Numbered from the stretch's first letter, positions 20,419 through 32,322 are shown. The stretch is 64,000 nt of DNA from Marinibactrum halimedae (GCF_021234875.1 NZ_JAJQVM010000022.1:38961-102960), one strand, 5' to 3'. Notes: a model not told the origin generated them from the letters alone. Numbers and translations are program-made.

Positions 20419-20889
20419 TTACAGCTCAGCGGCGAGCTTATTGACCAATTCAGCGTTTGCCGCTTCATCGATATTTGCTTGAAGAACTTGAGATGCACCT
20501 GCCAAAGCCAATGCAGCGACCTTACCGCGCAACTCTTCTTTCGCACGATTGGTCATTTGTTCTACTTCTGCTTCCGCCGCCGCTTTTACACGATCAGCTT
20601 CGGCAACCGCTTGCTCTTTCGCTTCGTCGATAAGTTGAGTAGCACGCTTGTTTGCCTGCTCCACAATTGCAGCGGCTTGTTCTTTAGCCTCACGCAATTG
20701 TTCAGTGGCTTTTTTCTGAGCCAACTCAAGATCTTTGTCAGCACGCTCTGCTGCTTCCAAACCAGCAGCAATTTTTTGTTCGCGCTCTTCCATTACGGAA
20801 ATCAACGCAGGCCAAACGTACTTCCAACAAAACGCAACGAAGACGAAGAAAGTGATGGACTGTCCAATTAAAGTCAGGTTGATATTCAC
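20419..20889 (-). CDS. atpF: ATP synthase F0 subunit b
   Basis: Subunit b forms the peripheral stalk. The 156-residue protein has a single N-terminal membrane helix ([21 protein letters not shown]). A long alanine- and charge-rich coiled coil follows, typical of b subunits, and the length matches E. coli (156). It lies between atpE and atpH. Confidence 0.97.
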   Translation of the reverse strand: MNINLTLIGQSITFFVFVAFCWKYVWPALISVMEEREQKIAAGLEAAERADKDLELAQKKATEQLREAKEQAAAIVEQANKRATQLIDEAKEQAVAEADRVKAAAEAEVEQMTNRAKEELRGKVAALALAGASQVLQANIDEAANAELVNKLAAEL

Positions 20890-20942
20890 ACCAACACCTC
20901 TTGCTCAATAAATGAAATGGGGTTAAGCAAAGGGACGATAAC

Positions 20943-21200
<258 letters not shown>

Positions 21201-21248
21201 CTAGTTTTTAGAACTGAAATAAAAAGAATTGTGGAAAAATAATTGTTA

Positions 21249-22226
<978 letters not shown>

Positions 22227-22357
22227 TTACTGAATCACTCTCAATTTGGACTCAAATTTGCTTATTCATTACTACTTTCAATAAGCAATAACGATTGCGC
22301 TATTCCTAAGCGGTGAGTCCTAAAATGGGCAAAAGAGAACAGAAGTAAACTGTGTTA

Positions 22358-22738
22358 TTACCTATGACGCTCACTGATTACATGCTGTGCAAACCAAGCA
22401 TGCAATACCAAACAAGAGGCATAGGCACCGAATAAAGCACCATAATGTAGCTTTTTCACGGTTACGAAGATGATCGCAAAGCCCATGATAGTCAGGCTAA
22501 ATTTGCCGATTTCCCCTCGGTATATCATGCGCAAAGCATTTTCAGACTGCTTCGCACCCATTATTCGAAACGCATAGTAAGCAAAGTAGGCATTGGGGAT
22601 GATGTTGAGTAAGCCCCCCAATACAATCGAGTAGGACACAACCAGGTCGAGCCAATATGTACAGACTCCAACACTCAGCAAAATCAGAAGCTGTGATTGA
22701 TAGATGCGGTATACCGGCGGCTTTTTGATACTAACCAT
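22358..22738 (-). CDS. atpI: ATP synthase assembly factor AtpI
   Basis: AtpI assists assembly of the c ring. The 126-residue protein has four hydrophobic segments. It contains the conserved SILLGG-like motif (SIVLGGLLNIIPNAYFAYYAFR) and the basic R-(x)-G-E segment MIYRGEIGKF. As usual it is the first gene of the operon and is poorly conserved. A 182-base gap separates it from atpB. Confidence 0.92.
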   Translation of the reverse strand: MVSIKKPPVYRIYQSQLLILLSVGVCTYWLDLVVSYSIVLGGLLNIIPNAYFAYYAFRIMGAKQSENALRMIYRGEIGKFSLTIMGFAIIFVTVKKLHYGALFGAYASCLVLHAWFAQHVISERHR

Positions 22739-23126
22739 AGCAGAACCTTGGCTGCTGGAAACTGGTCAGGCCGCTCTTCCTATCTTTATGCCTAAGCTCT
22801 TTCTTTTTTTCTTTTACTGTTAAAACGCTCAATACAACTGCTCTGAAATGGTTCGGTAACATCTAAATTTGCAATAGCGTAGATTCAGATAAATGTCTTA
22901 TTAACCACTATTATTGTCATGTAACCCCACTCTAATTATGAGTACGGTAATGTTCACGACCATTGAGTTATCTTACTGAATCTCAATTGACGCCTTTTCA
23001 GAGCGTGCGGAATTATAGGGGTTATTATCAAGCGGTTCAACAAAGGCGTTTTACTGACATTTTGTACGTACAATTCCGACAGATGAGAGTAAATTGTTTA
23101 ATTTTATGCCTAAATTGGGCAATAAG
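22739..23126. other. Intergenic region between parB and atpI with the likely atp promoter
   Basis: This region is about 390 bases between parB (ending) and atpI (starting), both on the minus strand. It must contain the ATP synthase operon promoter. TTGTACGTACAA at 23062-23073 is a perfect 12-bp palindrome near the parB stop and may be a protein-binding site. No reading frame or strong terminator hairpin was seen. Confidence 0.4.
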
Positions 23127-24041
23127 TTAGTCGTTCATGTCAGTGTAGCGAAGGTGAGCCAAGATGCCATCCAGCTCATCCAAATTATTATATTTTAAAA
23201 TTAACCTACCTTTGCCACTCGCAGAGTGTTGCACAGAGACAGGAACGCCCACTTTCGCAGACAAGCCTTCTTCCAAATGATGGATATCTGGATTGGTGTT
23301 TTTTTCTTCTTTGGGTTTACTCTCTTCCTGTTGAATCCGTCGAACTAATGCTTCGGTTTGCCTCACCGATAAACCTTTACTGGTAATTTGCGAAGCAATC
23401 TCTCTTTGTGCCAAAGCACCTAAAGTCAGTAAACATCGTGCATGCCCCATTTCGATATCGCCATGCTCCAAAAGCTTTCGAACATCGTCGGTGAGACTTA
23501 ACAAACGTAATAAGTTAGTGACAGTAGTGCGAGATTTTCCAACGGCTTCAGCCACTTCCTGATGGGTAAGCTCAAATTCATCCTGTAACCGTTTTAAAGC
23601 GATGGCCTCTTCAACCGGGTTTAAATCTTCCCGTTGAATATTCTCAATCAACGCCATTGCAATGGCCGCTTCATCCGGCACATCCCGAATAATAGCGGGG
23701 ATTTTATCCAACTCGGCCAGCTGTGTAGCACGCCAGCGCCTTTCGCCCGCAATAATTTCGTAACGCGACTCGGCAATAGGGCGAACAACAATAGGCTGCA
23801 TCACACCCTGTACACGAATGGATTCTGCCAATTCTTCCAATGCTTCTGGGTTCATATCCCGACGAGGCTGATATTTGCCGCGCTCAATAAACTCTACGGG
23901 TAACTCTACCAATTTACCGTTGTTGTCAGGGGTTGGGGAGGTTACCGCAGCAATGGCTTCATTGGTGGATTCTGCCTTATCTGATATTCCACCTAGCAAA
24001 GCATCCAACCCTCGTCCTAACCCTTTTCGTCTTGCTGCCAT
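23127..24041 (-). CDS. parB: Chromosome partitioning protein ParB
   Basis: ParB binds parS near the origin and spreads as a CTP-dependent clamp to segregate the chromosome with ParA. The 304-residue protein begins MAARRKGLGRGLDALLG, the conserved N-terminal patch that contacts ParA. It has the CTP-binding motif GERRWRATQ, the helix-turn-helix around LTHQEVAEAVGKSRTTVTNLLRLL, and a C-terminal dimerisation domain ending in LAHLRYTD. It follows parA by 83 bases. Two perfect parS-type palindromes are present in recF, about 13 kb away across the origin. Confidence 0.97.
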   Translation of the reverse strand: MAARRKGLGRGLDALLGGISDKAESTNEAIAAVTSPTPDNNGKLVELPVEFIERGKYQPRRDMNPEALEELAESIRVQGVMQPIVVRPIAESRYEIIAGERRWRATQLAELDKIPAIIRDVPDEAAIAMALIENIQREDLNPVEEAIALKRLQDEFELTHQEVAEAVGKSRTTVTNLLRLLSLTDDVRKLLEHGDIEMGHARCLLTLGALAQREIASQITSKGLSVRQTEALVRRIQQEESKPKEEKNTNPDIHHLEEGLSAKVGVPVSVQHSASGKGRLILKYNNLDELDGILAHLRYTDMND

Positions 24042-24124
24042 AACTGTCTCAAATGATTAATCAATAATAAAAAAGTTAAATCTAACCCTGCAACGAGAGG
24101 CATATCGAAAGATTTACGGATAAT

Positions 24125-24913
24125 TTACGCCTCGATGGTTTGCTTTTCTTCCAACGCATGACGTTTGAGCACTTCTTTAGCAAGCGCAAGATAAGCAATC
24201 GCACCTTTGGATTGTTTGTCGTAAGACAACACAGGTAAACCATAGCTCGGGGCTTCGGCTAGGCGAACATTTCGAGGGATACAAGTTCGATATAAACGCT
24301 CACCAAAATAATCTGAAAGTTGAGCAGACACATCATTGGTAAGGCTATTTCGAGGGTCGTACATCGTTCGAAGAATACCTTCAATTTGAAGGGCAGGGTT
24401 CAGTAATTTCTGAATTTGATTCACCGTATTCACTAACGCCGATAACCCTTCTAGGGCATAGTACTCACACTGCATGGGAATAATGACCCCATCGCAGGCC
24501 GTCAACGCATTTACCGTGAGCATATTCAATGAGGGCGGGCAGTCAATCAGGATAAAGTCATACTGATCTCGAATTTTTGACAAGCTTTTACGCAAGCGCT
24601 GTTCTTTATTGGCAATGTCTAAGAGCTCAACTTCTGCCGCCGTTAAATCGCCATTCGCAGGCAAAAGATCAAAACCTGCGCTAGAGGGAGATAACGCTTG
24701 CTCTGCGTTGCAATTACCCACTAAGACATCATAAATGGTGTGTTCGACATCATTTTTATCCACCCCAGCTCCCATAGTGGCATTGCCCTGAGGGTCGAGG
24801 TCAATCATGAGAACTTTTTTCTTAGTGGCAACCAGTGATGCTGACAAGTTCACGCAGGTGGTGGTTTTACCAACGCCGCCTTTTTGATTTGTGATTGCAA
24901 ACACTTTTCTCAA
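24125..24913 (-). CDS. parA: Chromosome partitioning ATPase ParA
   Basis: ParA is the Walker-type ATPase that moves ParB-parS complexes. It carries the deviant Walker A KGGVGKTT near the N-terminus, Walker A' DLDPQGNAT, and DYDFILIDCPPSL-like QYDFILIDCPPSLN. The frame opens at ATG 24934, but TTG at 24913 has AGGGTGA a few bases before it. It also gives an N-terminus (RKVFAITNQKGG) in register with the short start I recall for Pseudomonas ParA, so TTG is preferred. Length is then 262 residues. It lies between rsmG and parB, the usual order. Confidence 0.95.
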   Translation of the reverse strand: MRKVFAITNQKGGVGKTTTCVNLSASLVATKKKVLMIDLDPQGNATMGAGVDKNDVEHTIYDVLVGNCNAEQALSPSSAGFDLLPANGDLTAAEVELLDIANKEQRLRKSLSKIRDQYDFILIDCPPSLNMLTVNALTACDGVIIPMQCEYYALEGLSALVNTVNQIQKLLNPALQIEGILRTMYDPRNSLTNDVSAQLSDYFGERLYRTCIPRNVRLAEAPSYGLPVLSYDKQSKGAIAYLALAKEVLKRHALEEKQTIEA

Positions 24914-25097
24914 TGTCTTCACCCTAATGATCAAACCTAAACGCTATATCAGTGTGTTTATAATTACCGGACTAGCCACTTAGTTTTGTATTCTACTCTG
25001 ATAGTCGGCGAATATTGTAAATTGTGTGGCACGGTAGACAGGATGTAAACCGTGAATAAAGGTGAGAACCCAAGCAATTAACACCACTTAGGCAGTG

Positions 25098-25742
25098 TTA
25101 GGCTGATTGTTTCGACAACTTCAACAGATGTCGCTGTCCATCACATCGAGCCACCTGAATTTCATAGGATTGCTCTAACTGAAAACGCTCAGGCAATTCC
25201 TCTATCTCAGACTGTGGATAAACCCCTTTCATGGCCCAGAAAAAACCTTCACAATGAAGTAAGTGTTCACAACCTGAAACCATGTCCCATAAGCTGGCAA
25301 AAGCTCGGCTGATCACCCCATCAAACAACATATCTGGCTGATAGCGTTCTACACGCTCATTCACAACCGCTGCGTTTTTCAACCCTAACTCTAGCAATAC
25401 TTGAAACAAAAACCGGGTTTTCTTACCGTTGCTATCCAGCATGGTAACTTGCATATCCGGCCGTACAATCGCTAGCGGGATTCCGGGGAGGCCACCACCA
25501 GTACCCACATCGATAAATCGTTGAGCTCCTTGGGGTAAATAAGCGAACACGGAAAGGCTATCGAGAATATGCCGATCGACCACCTCTTCAATATTTCGAA
25601 TGGCACTGAGATTATAGGTTTTGTTCCATTTGTGAAAAAGCGTTACGTATTGAATCAGTAAATCAACTTGGGCTGTGCTTAACTCTATTTGCATTTGCAA
25701 CGCCCCCTGTTCGAGGCGCTTTTTTAAATCGTGTTGTGTCAC
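25098..25742 (-). CDS. rsmG: 16S rRNA (guanine527-N7)-methyltransferase
   Basis: RsmG methylates G527 in the 530 loop of 16S rRNA. The 214-residue protein carries the SAM-binding loop DVGTGGGLPGIPLAI and the WNKTYNLSAIR segment near residue 40, both hallmarks of the family. It lies 15 bases after mnmG and upstream of parA, as in most gammaproteobacteria. Confidence 0.96.
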   Translation of the reverse strand: MTQHDLKKRLEQGALQMQIELSTAQVDLLIQYVTLFHKWNKTYNLSAIRNIEEVVDRHILDSLSVFAYLPQGAQRFIDVGTGGGLPGIPLAIVRPDMQVTMLDSNGKKTRFLFQVLLELGLKNAAVVNERVERYQPDMLFDGVISRAFASLWDMVSGCEHLLHCEGFFWAMKGVYPQSEIEELPERFQLEQSYEIQVARCDGQRHLLKLSKQSA

Positions 25743-25757
25743 AAACTACCCTACTGT

Positions 25758-27686
25758 TTACCCAGCTGTTGATACCGTTGTTGATGTTTTGGTCGCGCGC
25801 AATAAACCGCGCTTTTTTAGATAGACCATCAGCAATGATACCGCAGCAGGAGTGATACCGGGAATGCGGGATGCACGCGCTAAGGTTTCGGGCCTGGCGT
25901 CCATCAACTTTTGTTTCACTTCGTTGGACAAACCTTCTACCGTTTCATAATCGAAGTTCTTTGGTATAGCGGTATTCTCATGGGCTCGCAAACGCTCAAT
26001 ATCTTCCAATTGCCGCGCAATATAACCAGCATATTTTGCGGAGATTTCCACTTGCTCGGCCACCTCTTCCATAACTGGATTAGGCTCAATATTCATAGCA
26101 CAATTATGAGCACTGACTATATCTTTGTAGTTCAGTTCAGGGCGCTTGAGCAAATCCATCAAGCTGTACTCTCGTGTTAAAGGCGACTTTAACTTCGGTG
26201 CCAAATTTCGCGCAGCCTCACTGGTTGGCTGTACCCATGTGCTTTTTAAACGCTGCTCTTCATGTGCAACAGCATCCCGCTTTTCACAAAAACGCTGCCA
26301 GCGATCATCGTCCACCAGCCCTAACTCACGACCTTTCGGTGTTAAACGAGTATCAGCATTATCTTCTCGCAGGAGCAATCGATATTCAGCCCGACTGGTA
26401 AACATGCGATAAGGTTCGCTGGTGCCAAGGGTTATCAGGTCATCCACTAACACACCTATGTAGGCTTCATCACGGCGTGGGCACCAAGGCTCTTTACCTT
26501 GCACTTGCAATGCGGCATTCAAACCGGCCAAAAGCCCCTGAGCACCCGCTTCTTCATAGCCGGTGGTGCCGTTGATTTGTCCAGCAAAAAACAACCCATC
26601 GATAAACTTGTTCTCCAAAGAATATTTCAGCTCTTGTGGATTAAAGTAATCGTATTCAATGGCATAACCTGGACGTAGAATATGCGCATTTTCAAACCCT
26701 TTAATAGTGCGAACAGCCGCAAGCTGCACATCAAAAGGGAGGCTTGTGGATATTCCATTTGGGTAAAGTTCATTCGTCGTCAAACCTTCTGGTTCGATGA
26801 AGATTTGATGGGAGTTTTTATCTGCGAAGCGATTGATTTTATCTTCAATAGAAGGGCAGTATCGAGGTCCAACGCCTTCTATGACTCCGGTAAACATTGG
26901 GGATCGATCAAAACCACTGCGAATGACGTCATGAGTATGTTTGTTGGTATGCGTAATCCAACAGCAGGTTTGCTGTGGATGATCTTCGATAGAGCCCAAA
27001 TAAGACATGACAGGTAGTGGGGTGTCACCCCATTGTTCTTCTAAGCCATCAAAATTCACCGTGCGCGCATCAATACGCGGAGGTGTACCCGTTTTTAAGC
27101 GGTCTACAGTAATCGGTAATTCACGTAAACGTTCAGCTAGCGCCTGAGCTGGTGGGTCACCGGCTCGACCACCCTGATAATTGTCCATGCCGATGTGAAT
27201 ACGTCCACCCAAAAAAGTACCAGTGGTCAGCACGACTGTTTTCGCGAAGAATGTAAGACCCATTTGAGTCATCACCCCAACTACTCGGCCACCTTCAACG
27301 ACTAAGTCATCCGCTGCTTGCTGGAATATATGAAGATTGGGCTGATTTTCTAAGATTTCGCGAATAGCTGCTTTGTAGAGAGTTCGATCTGCTTGTGCCC
27401 GTGTGGCACGTACTGCTGGGCCTTTACGTGCGTTCAATACTCTAAATTGAATACCAGCTTTATCCGTTGCTACTGCCATAGCGCCACCAAGCGCATCAAT
27501 CTCTTTAACCAAGTGGCTTTTACCAATACCGCCGATGGCTGGATTACACGACATTTGTCCAAGTGTATCGATGTTGTGTGTTAATAAAAGGGTCTGGCAT
27601 CCCATGCGAGCAGAAGCTAAACACGCTTCTGTACCAGCATGACCACCGCCAATCACAATGACATCAAATTCAGCCGGGTAATCCAT
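25758..27686 (-). CDS. mnmG: tRNA uridine-5-carboxymethylaminomethyl modification enzyme MnmG (GidA)
   Basis: MnmG works with MnmE to place cmnm5 or nm5 on the wobble uridine of certain tRNAs, using FAD. The 642-residue protein has the N-terminal dinucleotide fold [20 protein letters not shown] and the family signatures [11 protein letters not shown] and [16 protein letters not shown]. The C-terminal helical domain ends around LLRATK. The partner mnmE is the next gene upstream, separated by an unusually long 656-base gap. Confidence 0.97.
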   Translation of the reverse strand: MDYPAEFDVIVIGGGHAGTEACLASARMGCQTLLLTHNIDTLGQMSCNPAIGGIGKSHLVKEIDALGGAMAVATDKAGIQFRVLNARKGPAVRATRAQADRTLYKAAIREILENQPNLHIFQQAADDLVVEGGRVVGVMTQMGLTFFAKTVVLTTGTFLGGRIHIGMDNYQGGRAGDPPAQALAERLRELPITVDRLKTGTPPRIDARTVNFDGLEEQWGDTPLPVMSYLGSIEDHPQQTCCWITHTNKHTHDVIRSGFDRSPMFTGVIEGVGPRYCPSIEDKINRFADKNSHQIFIEPEGLTTNELYPNGISTSLPFDVQLAAVRTIKGFENAHILRPGYAIEYDYFNPQELKYSLENKFIDGLFFAGQINGTTGYEEAGAQGLLAGLNAALQVQGKEPWCPRRDEAYIGVLVDDLITLGTSEPYRMFTSRAEYRLLLREDNADTRLTPKGRELGLVDDDRWQRFCEKRDAVAHEEQRLKSTWVQPTSEAARNLAPKLKSPLTREYSLMDLLKRPELNYKDIVSAHNCAMNIEPNPVMEEVAEQVEISAKYAGYIARQLEDIERLRAHENTAIPKNFDYETVEGLSNEVKQKLMDARPETLARASRIPGITPAAVSLLMVYLKKRGLLRATKTSTTVSTAG

Positions 27687-28342
27687 GAGTTAATACCACA
27701 CAGTTGTTGATCAAAGAGGACAGAAATTCAGGGGGTGCGCATTATACGAGCTAATAGTCGTCAATCAAAATGTTTAAGTCAAAAGTAGAAAAGAATTGTT
27801 ATTGAATAAAAGAATAGAACTTAGATTAAGTATATAGGTGCGTGTTGAAAGATAAATGTAATGTTTATTTAGGAAGTCAAAATCATAGGATAATTAAAAA
27901 AAAATCAATAAAATCAAAAGCTTATATAAATGATAACTCTACTAATATCACACGTAAAAAGCAGCTTAAAATGTGTGAAAGAGATGTGTGCAATATTGAG
28001 CGCACTCATCGTGCAACATTTTCTTTTTAATATTTAACATCTAATACCAAGTTCATACACATATTACGGACAATTTTATATGCCTTTATAAAATATTGAG
28101 ATAATGATCGATTAAGCTTGGGATAACCTCGTTATAAATTGCTTATAAGGTGTGATGTAAGAAGGATAAATTGATAGTTGTATACAGGCTGTGGGGAAAT
28201 TGGTGGTAAATACCGTACAACGTCTGGAAGCTTCTTAGATTGAGGAGATTCAAGAATGGAAGAAAGGGGTGTGAATACTTAAGGAAGAAATCAATAGCAC
28301 GGTTATTTATCAACACATGCCATTGAATAAAATAGCGATTGG
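27687..28342. other. AT-rich intergenic region between mnmE and mnmG
   Basis: This region is about 656 bases long, strongly AT-rich in its first half. I see only a 62-codon plus-strand frame (27842-28030), with no good ribosome-binding site or recognisable product, and left it out. Near matches to the DnaA box occur (TCATACACA at 28053-28061 and TTATCAACA at 28307-28315, each one mismatch from TTATNCACA), but no perfect box. It presumably also carries the mnmG promoter. Confidence 0.4.
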
Positions 28343-29710
28343 TTACTTACCAATACAGAAGCTGGAGAAGATACGACCTAATAGGTCATCGGAGGTAAAT
28401 TCTCCGGTGATTTCCGATAACGCATTCTGGGCAGCCCGAAGGTCTTCGGCGAGTAACTCCCCGGCAGCGTGATCAAATAACTGTGTTAAGCCGGTATCCA
28501 ATGCATTTTTGGCGATTTGGAGTGCTTCTAGGTGACGTCGACGAGCCGTGAATGTGCCTTCTGTCGTGCCTTGAAATCCCATGGTGTTCTTCAGGTGCTC
28601 CTTTAAAGACACTAGGCCTTCCCCCTGTTTTGCCGAGATAAAAAAACAGGGGACACCGTCCAGTTCTCCGTGGTCATTGGATAAATTGGACAAGTCAATT
28701 TTGTTATAGACCAAGCTAAGGTGATCGGTCCTTTCCAGTTTGTCGAAGAATTCAGGCCATGCATCCCTTGGATGTTCTGGGTGTTCGGCTTGGCTGTCGA
28801 CAACCATTAGAATACGATCGGCCTTATGTATTTCTTCCCAAGCCCTTTCGATACCAATTCTTTCAACTTCGTCTGGCGAGTCTCTTAAGCCTGCTGTATC
28901 GATGATATGTAGAGGCATTCCGTCAATATGAATATGTTCTCGTAGCACATCGCGGGTGGTGCCAGCGATGTTGGTCACGATAGCACTGTCTTTTCCGGCC
29001 AGTGCATTAAGCAAACTGGATTTTCCTGCATTGGGGCGTCCAGCGATGACGACGTTCATACCTTCGCGAATAATGGTTCCTTGACGAGCTTGATGTTGAA
29101 CGCCTTCTAGATTACTTAATATATTTCTAAGGTCGTTTTCGACTTTTCCATCCGTTAAAAAATCGATTTCTTCCTCTGGAAAATCAATGGCCGCTTCAAC
29201 ATAGATACGTAAAGCAATGAGGGATTCAACTAGGCCGTGCACCTTCTGTGAAAAGACCCCTTGCAGCGAGTTCATCGCGGCGGCGGCGGCGGCGTGGCTA
29301 TTGGCATCAATGAGATCTGCAATGGCTTCTGCTTGCGCTAAATCCAACTTGTCGTTGAGGAAAGCGCGTTCTGAAAATTCACCGGGTCGAGCCATTCTAG
29401 CACCATGATCAAGTACCTCTTTGAGTAAGTGATCGAGAATCACGGGGCCGCCATGGCCTTGCAGTTCAACCACATCTTCCCCGGTAAAGGAATGTGGACC
29501 TGGAAAACTCAACACAATGCCTTCGTCGAGAGTGGAGCCATCGGAGGATTTGAACGTGGCAAAATGCGCATGGCGGGGAGTAGGGGAGAGTTTGGCAATA
29601 GATTCAGATATTTCTAATGCTTTCGGCCCAGAGATTCTGACAATACCTACACCGCCACGTCCTGGTGCGGTAGCAATGGCAGCAATGGTGTCTTTTGTGT
29701 AAATCGACAT
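28343..29710 (-). CDS. mnmE: tRNA modification GTPase MnmE (TrmE)
   Basis: MnmE is the GTPase and formyl-THF-binding partner of MnmG in wobble-uridine modification. From ATG at 29710 it has 455 residues, the standard length. A further upstream in-frame ATG would add 15 residues, but AGG lies seven bases before 29710 and the sequence [20 protein letters not shown] is the family start. The G domain has [12 protein letters not shown], the DTAGLRDS switch and NKIDL. The C-terminus ends FCIGK, carrying the essential cysteine. Confidence 0.97.
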   Translation of the reverse strand: MSIYTKDTIAAIATAPGRGGVGIVRISGPKALEISESIAKLSPTPRHAHFATFKSSDGSTLDEGIVLSFPGPHSFTGEDVVELQGHGGPVILDHLLKEVLDHGARMARPGEFSERAFLNDKLDLAQAEAIADLIDANSHAAAAAAMNSLQGVFSQKVHGLVESLIALRIYVEAAIDFPEEEIDFLTDGKVENDLRNILSNLEGVQHQARQGTIIREGMNVVIAGRPNAGKSSLLNALAGKDSAIVTNIAGTTRDVLREHIHIDGMPLHIIDTAGLRDSPDEVERIGIERAWEEIHKADRILMVVDSQAEHPEHPRDAWPEFFDKLERTDHLSLVYNKIDLSNLSNDHGELDGVPCFFISAKQGEGLVSLKEHLKNTMGFQGTTEGTFTARRRHLEALQIAKNALDTGLTQLFDHAAGELLAEDLRAAQNALSEITGEFTSDDLLGRIFSSFCIGK

Positions 29711-29796
29711 GAGATGACCTAATTCATTCTTTAATCTGATGGGCAAAGAGTTCACTGGAAGAGTAATGGCAGAAAGACTCGATTGAGATTCAATGC

Positions 29797-29822
29797 AAAA
29801 AAGGAGGCTTATTGCCTCCTTT
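29797..29822 (-). terminator. Rho-independent terminator after yidC
   Basis: AAAGGAGGC (29800-29808), loop TTATT and GCCTCCTTT (29814-29822) pair to form a 9-bp stem. On the minus strand a run of six T follows the stem. It lies just after the yidC stop and before mnmE. Confidence 0.88.
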
Positions 29823-29848
29823 AATGGTTTCTTTCTATGTAAGAAAGA

Positions 29849-31573
29849 TTATTTTGTGCTGCCTGCCACCAATCGGTTTACCCACCACATTTGGATAATG
29901 GATAAAGTATTGTTGACCACCCAATACAGTACAAGACCGGCTGGGAAGAAGATAAACATTACAGTGAAGAGGACAGGCATAAATTGCATGACCTTTGCTT
30001 GAGTTGGGTCTGCTGGGGTGGGTTGCAGACGCTGCTGAATCCACATGGTCGCCCCCATGATGAGGGGAAGGATAAAGTAGGGGTCCATGACGGAAAGGTC
30101 ATTGATCCAACCAACAAAGGGTGCATGACGTAACTCAACACTTTCAAACAACATCCAATATAAAGCTAAAAACACCGGCATTTGCATCAAAATCGGTAGA
30201 CAACTGCTCATGGGGTTCACCCCACTGTCTCGATACAACTTCATTAGTTCAGAGCCCATACGTTGACGGTCATCGCCGTAGCGCTCTTTAAGCTCTGCCA
30301 TTTTGGGTTGTAATTTACGCATTCCCGCCATGGAGCGATAGCTGATGTTACTGGGGTAATAGAACAGTGCTTTAATACCAATAGTTAAAATGATAATGGC
30401 CCAACCCCAGTTGCCGATCACACTGTGGATTGCATCCAAAGCGTGGAAGAGTGGTTTTGCAATCCACCATAACCACCCGTAATCAATGGTTAGGTCTAGG
30501 TAGGGTGAAATTTCTTCCAATCGATCAATGTCTTTAGGGCCGACGTAGAAACCGGAAGTTACCGAACGTTTCTCGCCAGGAGGAATCACAAAGCGGCTGG
30601 TATTGAAGCCTAGTAGGAAGTGATCCCCAGACTTCAATAAACGAAAATGATTTTTACTTTGCTGCGGTGGAATCCAGCTACTAATGAAATAGTGTTGTAC
30701 CATCGCGACCCATCCGCCGGTTTGGCTTAGGGTAAAACTGGACTTGGCTAAGTCTTCAAAATCCAGTTTTTTGTAATGCTCATCTGGGGTTGTAACGGCT
30801 GCCCCTAGGTACGGTTGCATACCCAGAGATGAAGCTGAAGGTTCAATAGGAGCGAAATCGTTGCGTTTTATTTGACCATACAAAGCACCGGACCATTCGC
30901 TCTCCGTGTTGTTCTCGATGATGTATTCCAGTTGAATTAGATTGTCATTACGATTGAAGGTGTATCGCTTGGTAATCTCAATGTTGTCTTTCGAGAAGGT
31001 CAGGTCAACATTCAGGCTGTCTTTACCTTCCTCCAGTGTGAAGGTTTGTTTCGACGCTGAAAACACCGGGCGGTTACCATTGCTATCGGTACCGTTTTCC
31101 CCAATTAAACCACTTTGTGCAATATATTGGTTAAATTGATCCCGCTGTAACATCACATACGGCTCGCGGGATTCCAAGTCACTGTAGTGTTTTACCAAAG
31201 CCACGTTGACTAAATCACCACCTAACGTATCAATGGTGGCTTGGAAAGTGTCTGTTTTTACCGTAATGAGAGATTCTTGATTGGCAGCAGGTTGAGCTAT
31301 AGTGGCCCCTCCTGCTTTTGGTAGAGTAGGCACGTCACCTGCGCTATCAGTGGTGCTAGTGTCTGGTAATGCTAACGTTGGTGTATCGCTATCAGTGCCA
31401 TCTGGGATGAGCGCTGTAGTATTGGCTACTGAAGCTAGTTGTTGTGTGCGTTCAGCTTCGTAAACTTTATCAAAAGCAACCCACTCTCGAATCAATAATA
31501 CAGAGATACATAAGATCCCAACGATCAACAATGATCTCTGCCAGTCAAAATTCTTTACTGCAGTATTTGTCAT
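29849..31573 (-). CDS. yidC: Membrane protein insertase YidC
   Basis: YidC inserts and folds inner-membrane proteins, alone or with SecYEG. The 574-residue protein has the gram-negative layout. An N-terminal membrane helix comes first (SLLIVGILCISVLLI), then a Ser/Thr-rich linker and a large periplasmic domain (about residues 90-360). The conserved five-helix core follows, with FYYPSNISYRSMAGMRKLQP, PMSSCLPILMQMPVF and the ending FPAGLVLYWVVNNTLS. It lies in the conserved order rpmH-rnpA-yidD-yidC-mnmE. Confidence 0.97.
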   Translation of the reverse strand: MTNTAVKNFDWQRSLLIVGILCISVLLIREWVAFDKVYEAERTQQLASVANTTALIPDGTDSDTPTLALPDTSTTDSAGDVPTLPKAGGATIAQPAANQESLITVKTDTFQATIDTLGGDLVNVALVKHYSDLESREPYVMLQRDQFNQYIAQSGLIGENGTDSNGNRPVFSASKQTFTLEEGKDSLNVDLTFSKDNIEITKRYTFNRNDNLIQLEYIIENNTESEWSGALYGQIKRNDFAPIEPSASSLGMQPYLGAAVTTPDEHYKKLDFEDLAKSSFTLSQTGGWVAMVQHYFISSWIPPQQSKNHFRLLKSGDHFLLGFNTSRFVIPPGEKRSVTSGFYVGPKDIDRLEEISPYLDLTIDYGWLWWIAKPLFHALDAIHSVIGNWGWAIIILTIGIKALFYYPSNISYRSMAGMRKLQPKMAELKERYGDDRQRMGSELMKLYRDSGVNPMSSCLPILMQMPVFLALYWMLFESVELRHAPFVGWINDLSVMDPYFILPLIMGATMWIQQRLQPTPADPTQAKVMQFMPVLFTVMFIFFPAGLVLYWVVNNTLSIIQMWWVNRLVAGSTK

Positions 31574-31651
31574 AACTTTCCCATGCTGGTTAATGGCAGC
31601 GCCTTATGTTGTATTCCCGTTGGAGAGATTAGATTTGGTGATGCGTACACA

Positions 31652-31915
31652 TCATTCATTTGTGTTGTGTTCGCAATGCGGTTTGGTGTCTTCATCATCA
31701 ATACTGCCAGGCACATAATCTAATCCACCTTTACTCCAGGGGTTACAACGTAAAATCCGGAGGATCGATAAATAGCAACCCTTGGCAGGGCCGTGAATTT
31801 TAATGGCATCTTCTGCATACATGGAACACGTGGGATAGAACCGGCATTGGTTGCCTACCCAAGGGCTGGCAAGATAGCGATAAACTTTAATCAGTGCCAA
31901 TAGAATTTGAGTCAT
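31652..31915 (-). CDS. yidD: Membrane protein insertion efficiency factor YidD
   Basis: YidD is a small membrane-associated protein that helps membrane protein insertion. The 87-residue protein contains the family's cysteine motif CRFYPTCSMYAEDAI and RCNPWSKGGLDYVP. It lies between rnpA and yidC, as is usual. Confidence 0.95.
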   Translation of the reverse strand: MTQILLALIKVYRYLASPWVGNQCRFYPTCSMYAEDAIKIHGPAKGCYLSILRILRCNPWSKGGLDYVPGSIDDEDTKPHCEHNTNE

Positions 31916-31947
31916 TGATTAACTACCAGCGATGCCTAGTGGTTTAA

Positions 31948-32322
31948 TTAAGACTTCCCAGTGTTCGGTGTAGCTTTACTCTTATTGGATAAACGTTGCC
32001 ATTGTTTTTTTAAGATTTTAGATATGGTGGCGTTGTTCAATGTATCCAAGTCACGACGGGCGAGAACTATAACATCTAAATGAGGCAATTGGTGTTGCCT
32101 TAGGCGGAAGCTCTCTCTAATAAGTCGTTTAATGCGGTTACGTTCAGTGGCTTTTCGTGCGTTTCTTTTTGCGACGACAATGCCAAGACGTGGATAGCCT
32201 GTAGTATTAGCTCGAGCAAGGAAAAGAAGATTGGGATGAGATACCCGGAAATCAGCCTGGTCAAACACAGGCTTGTAGTCGCTGGCATTTAGGAGTCGAA
32301 GATGTTTACCGAAGGTTAACAA
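31948..32322 (-). CDS. rnpA: Ribonuclease P protein component
   Basis: RnpA binds the catalytic RNA of RNase P, which matures the 5' ends of tRNAs. The 124-residue protein carries the RNR-type signature ARKATERNRIKRLIRESFR. The frame starts at a TTG codon (32322) with no strong ribosome-binding site. This fits the family's habit of weak starts close behind rpmH, whose stop is 40 bases upstream. The exact start is uncertain by a few codons. Confidence 0.94.
   Translation of the reverse strand: MLTFGKHLRLLNASDYKPVFDQADFRVSHPNLLFLARANTTGYPRLGIVVAKRNARKATERNRIKRLIRESFRLRQHQLPHLDVIVLARRDLDTLNNATISKILKKQWQRLSNKSKATPNTGKS

Noticed and set aside
27842..28030. 62-codon plus-strand frame between mnmG and mnmE
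   Set aside because: Very AT-rich, lysine/asparagine-heavy translation without a ribosome-binding site or recognisable domain; probably chance.
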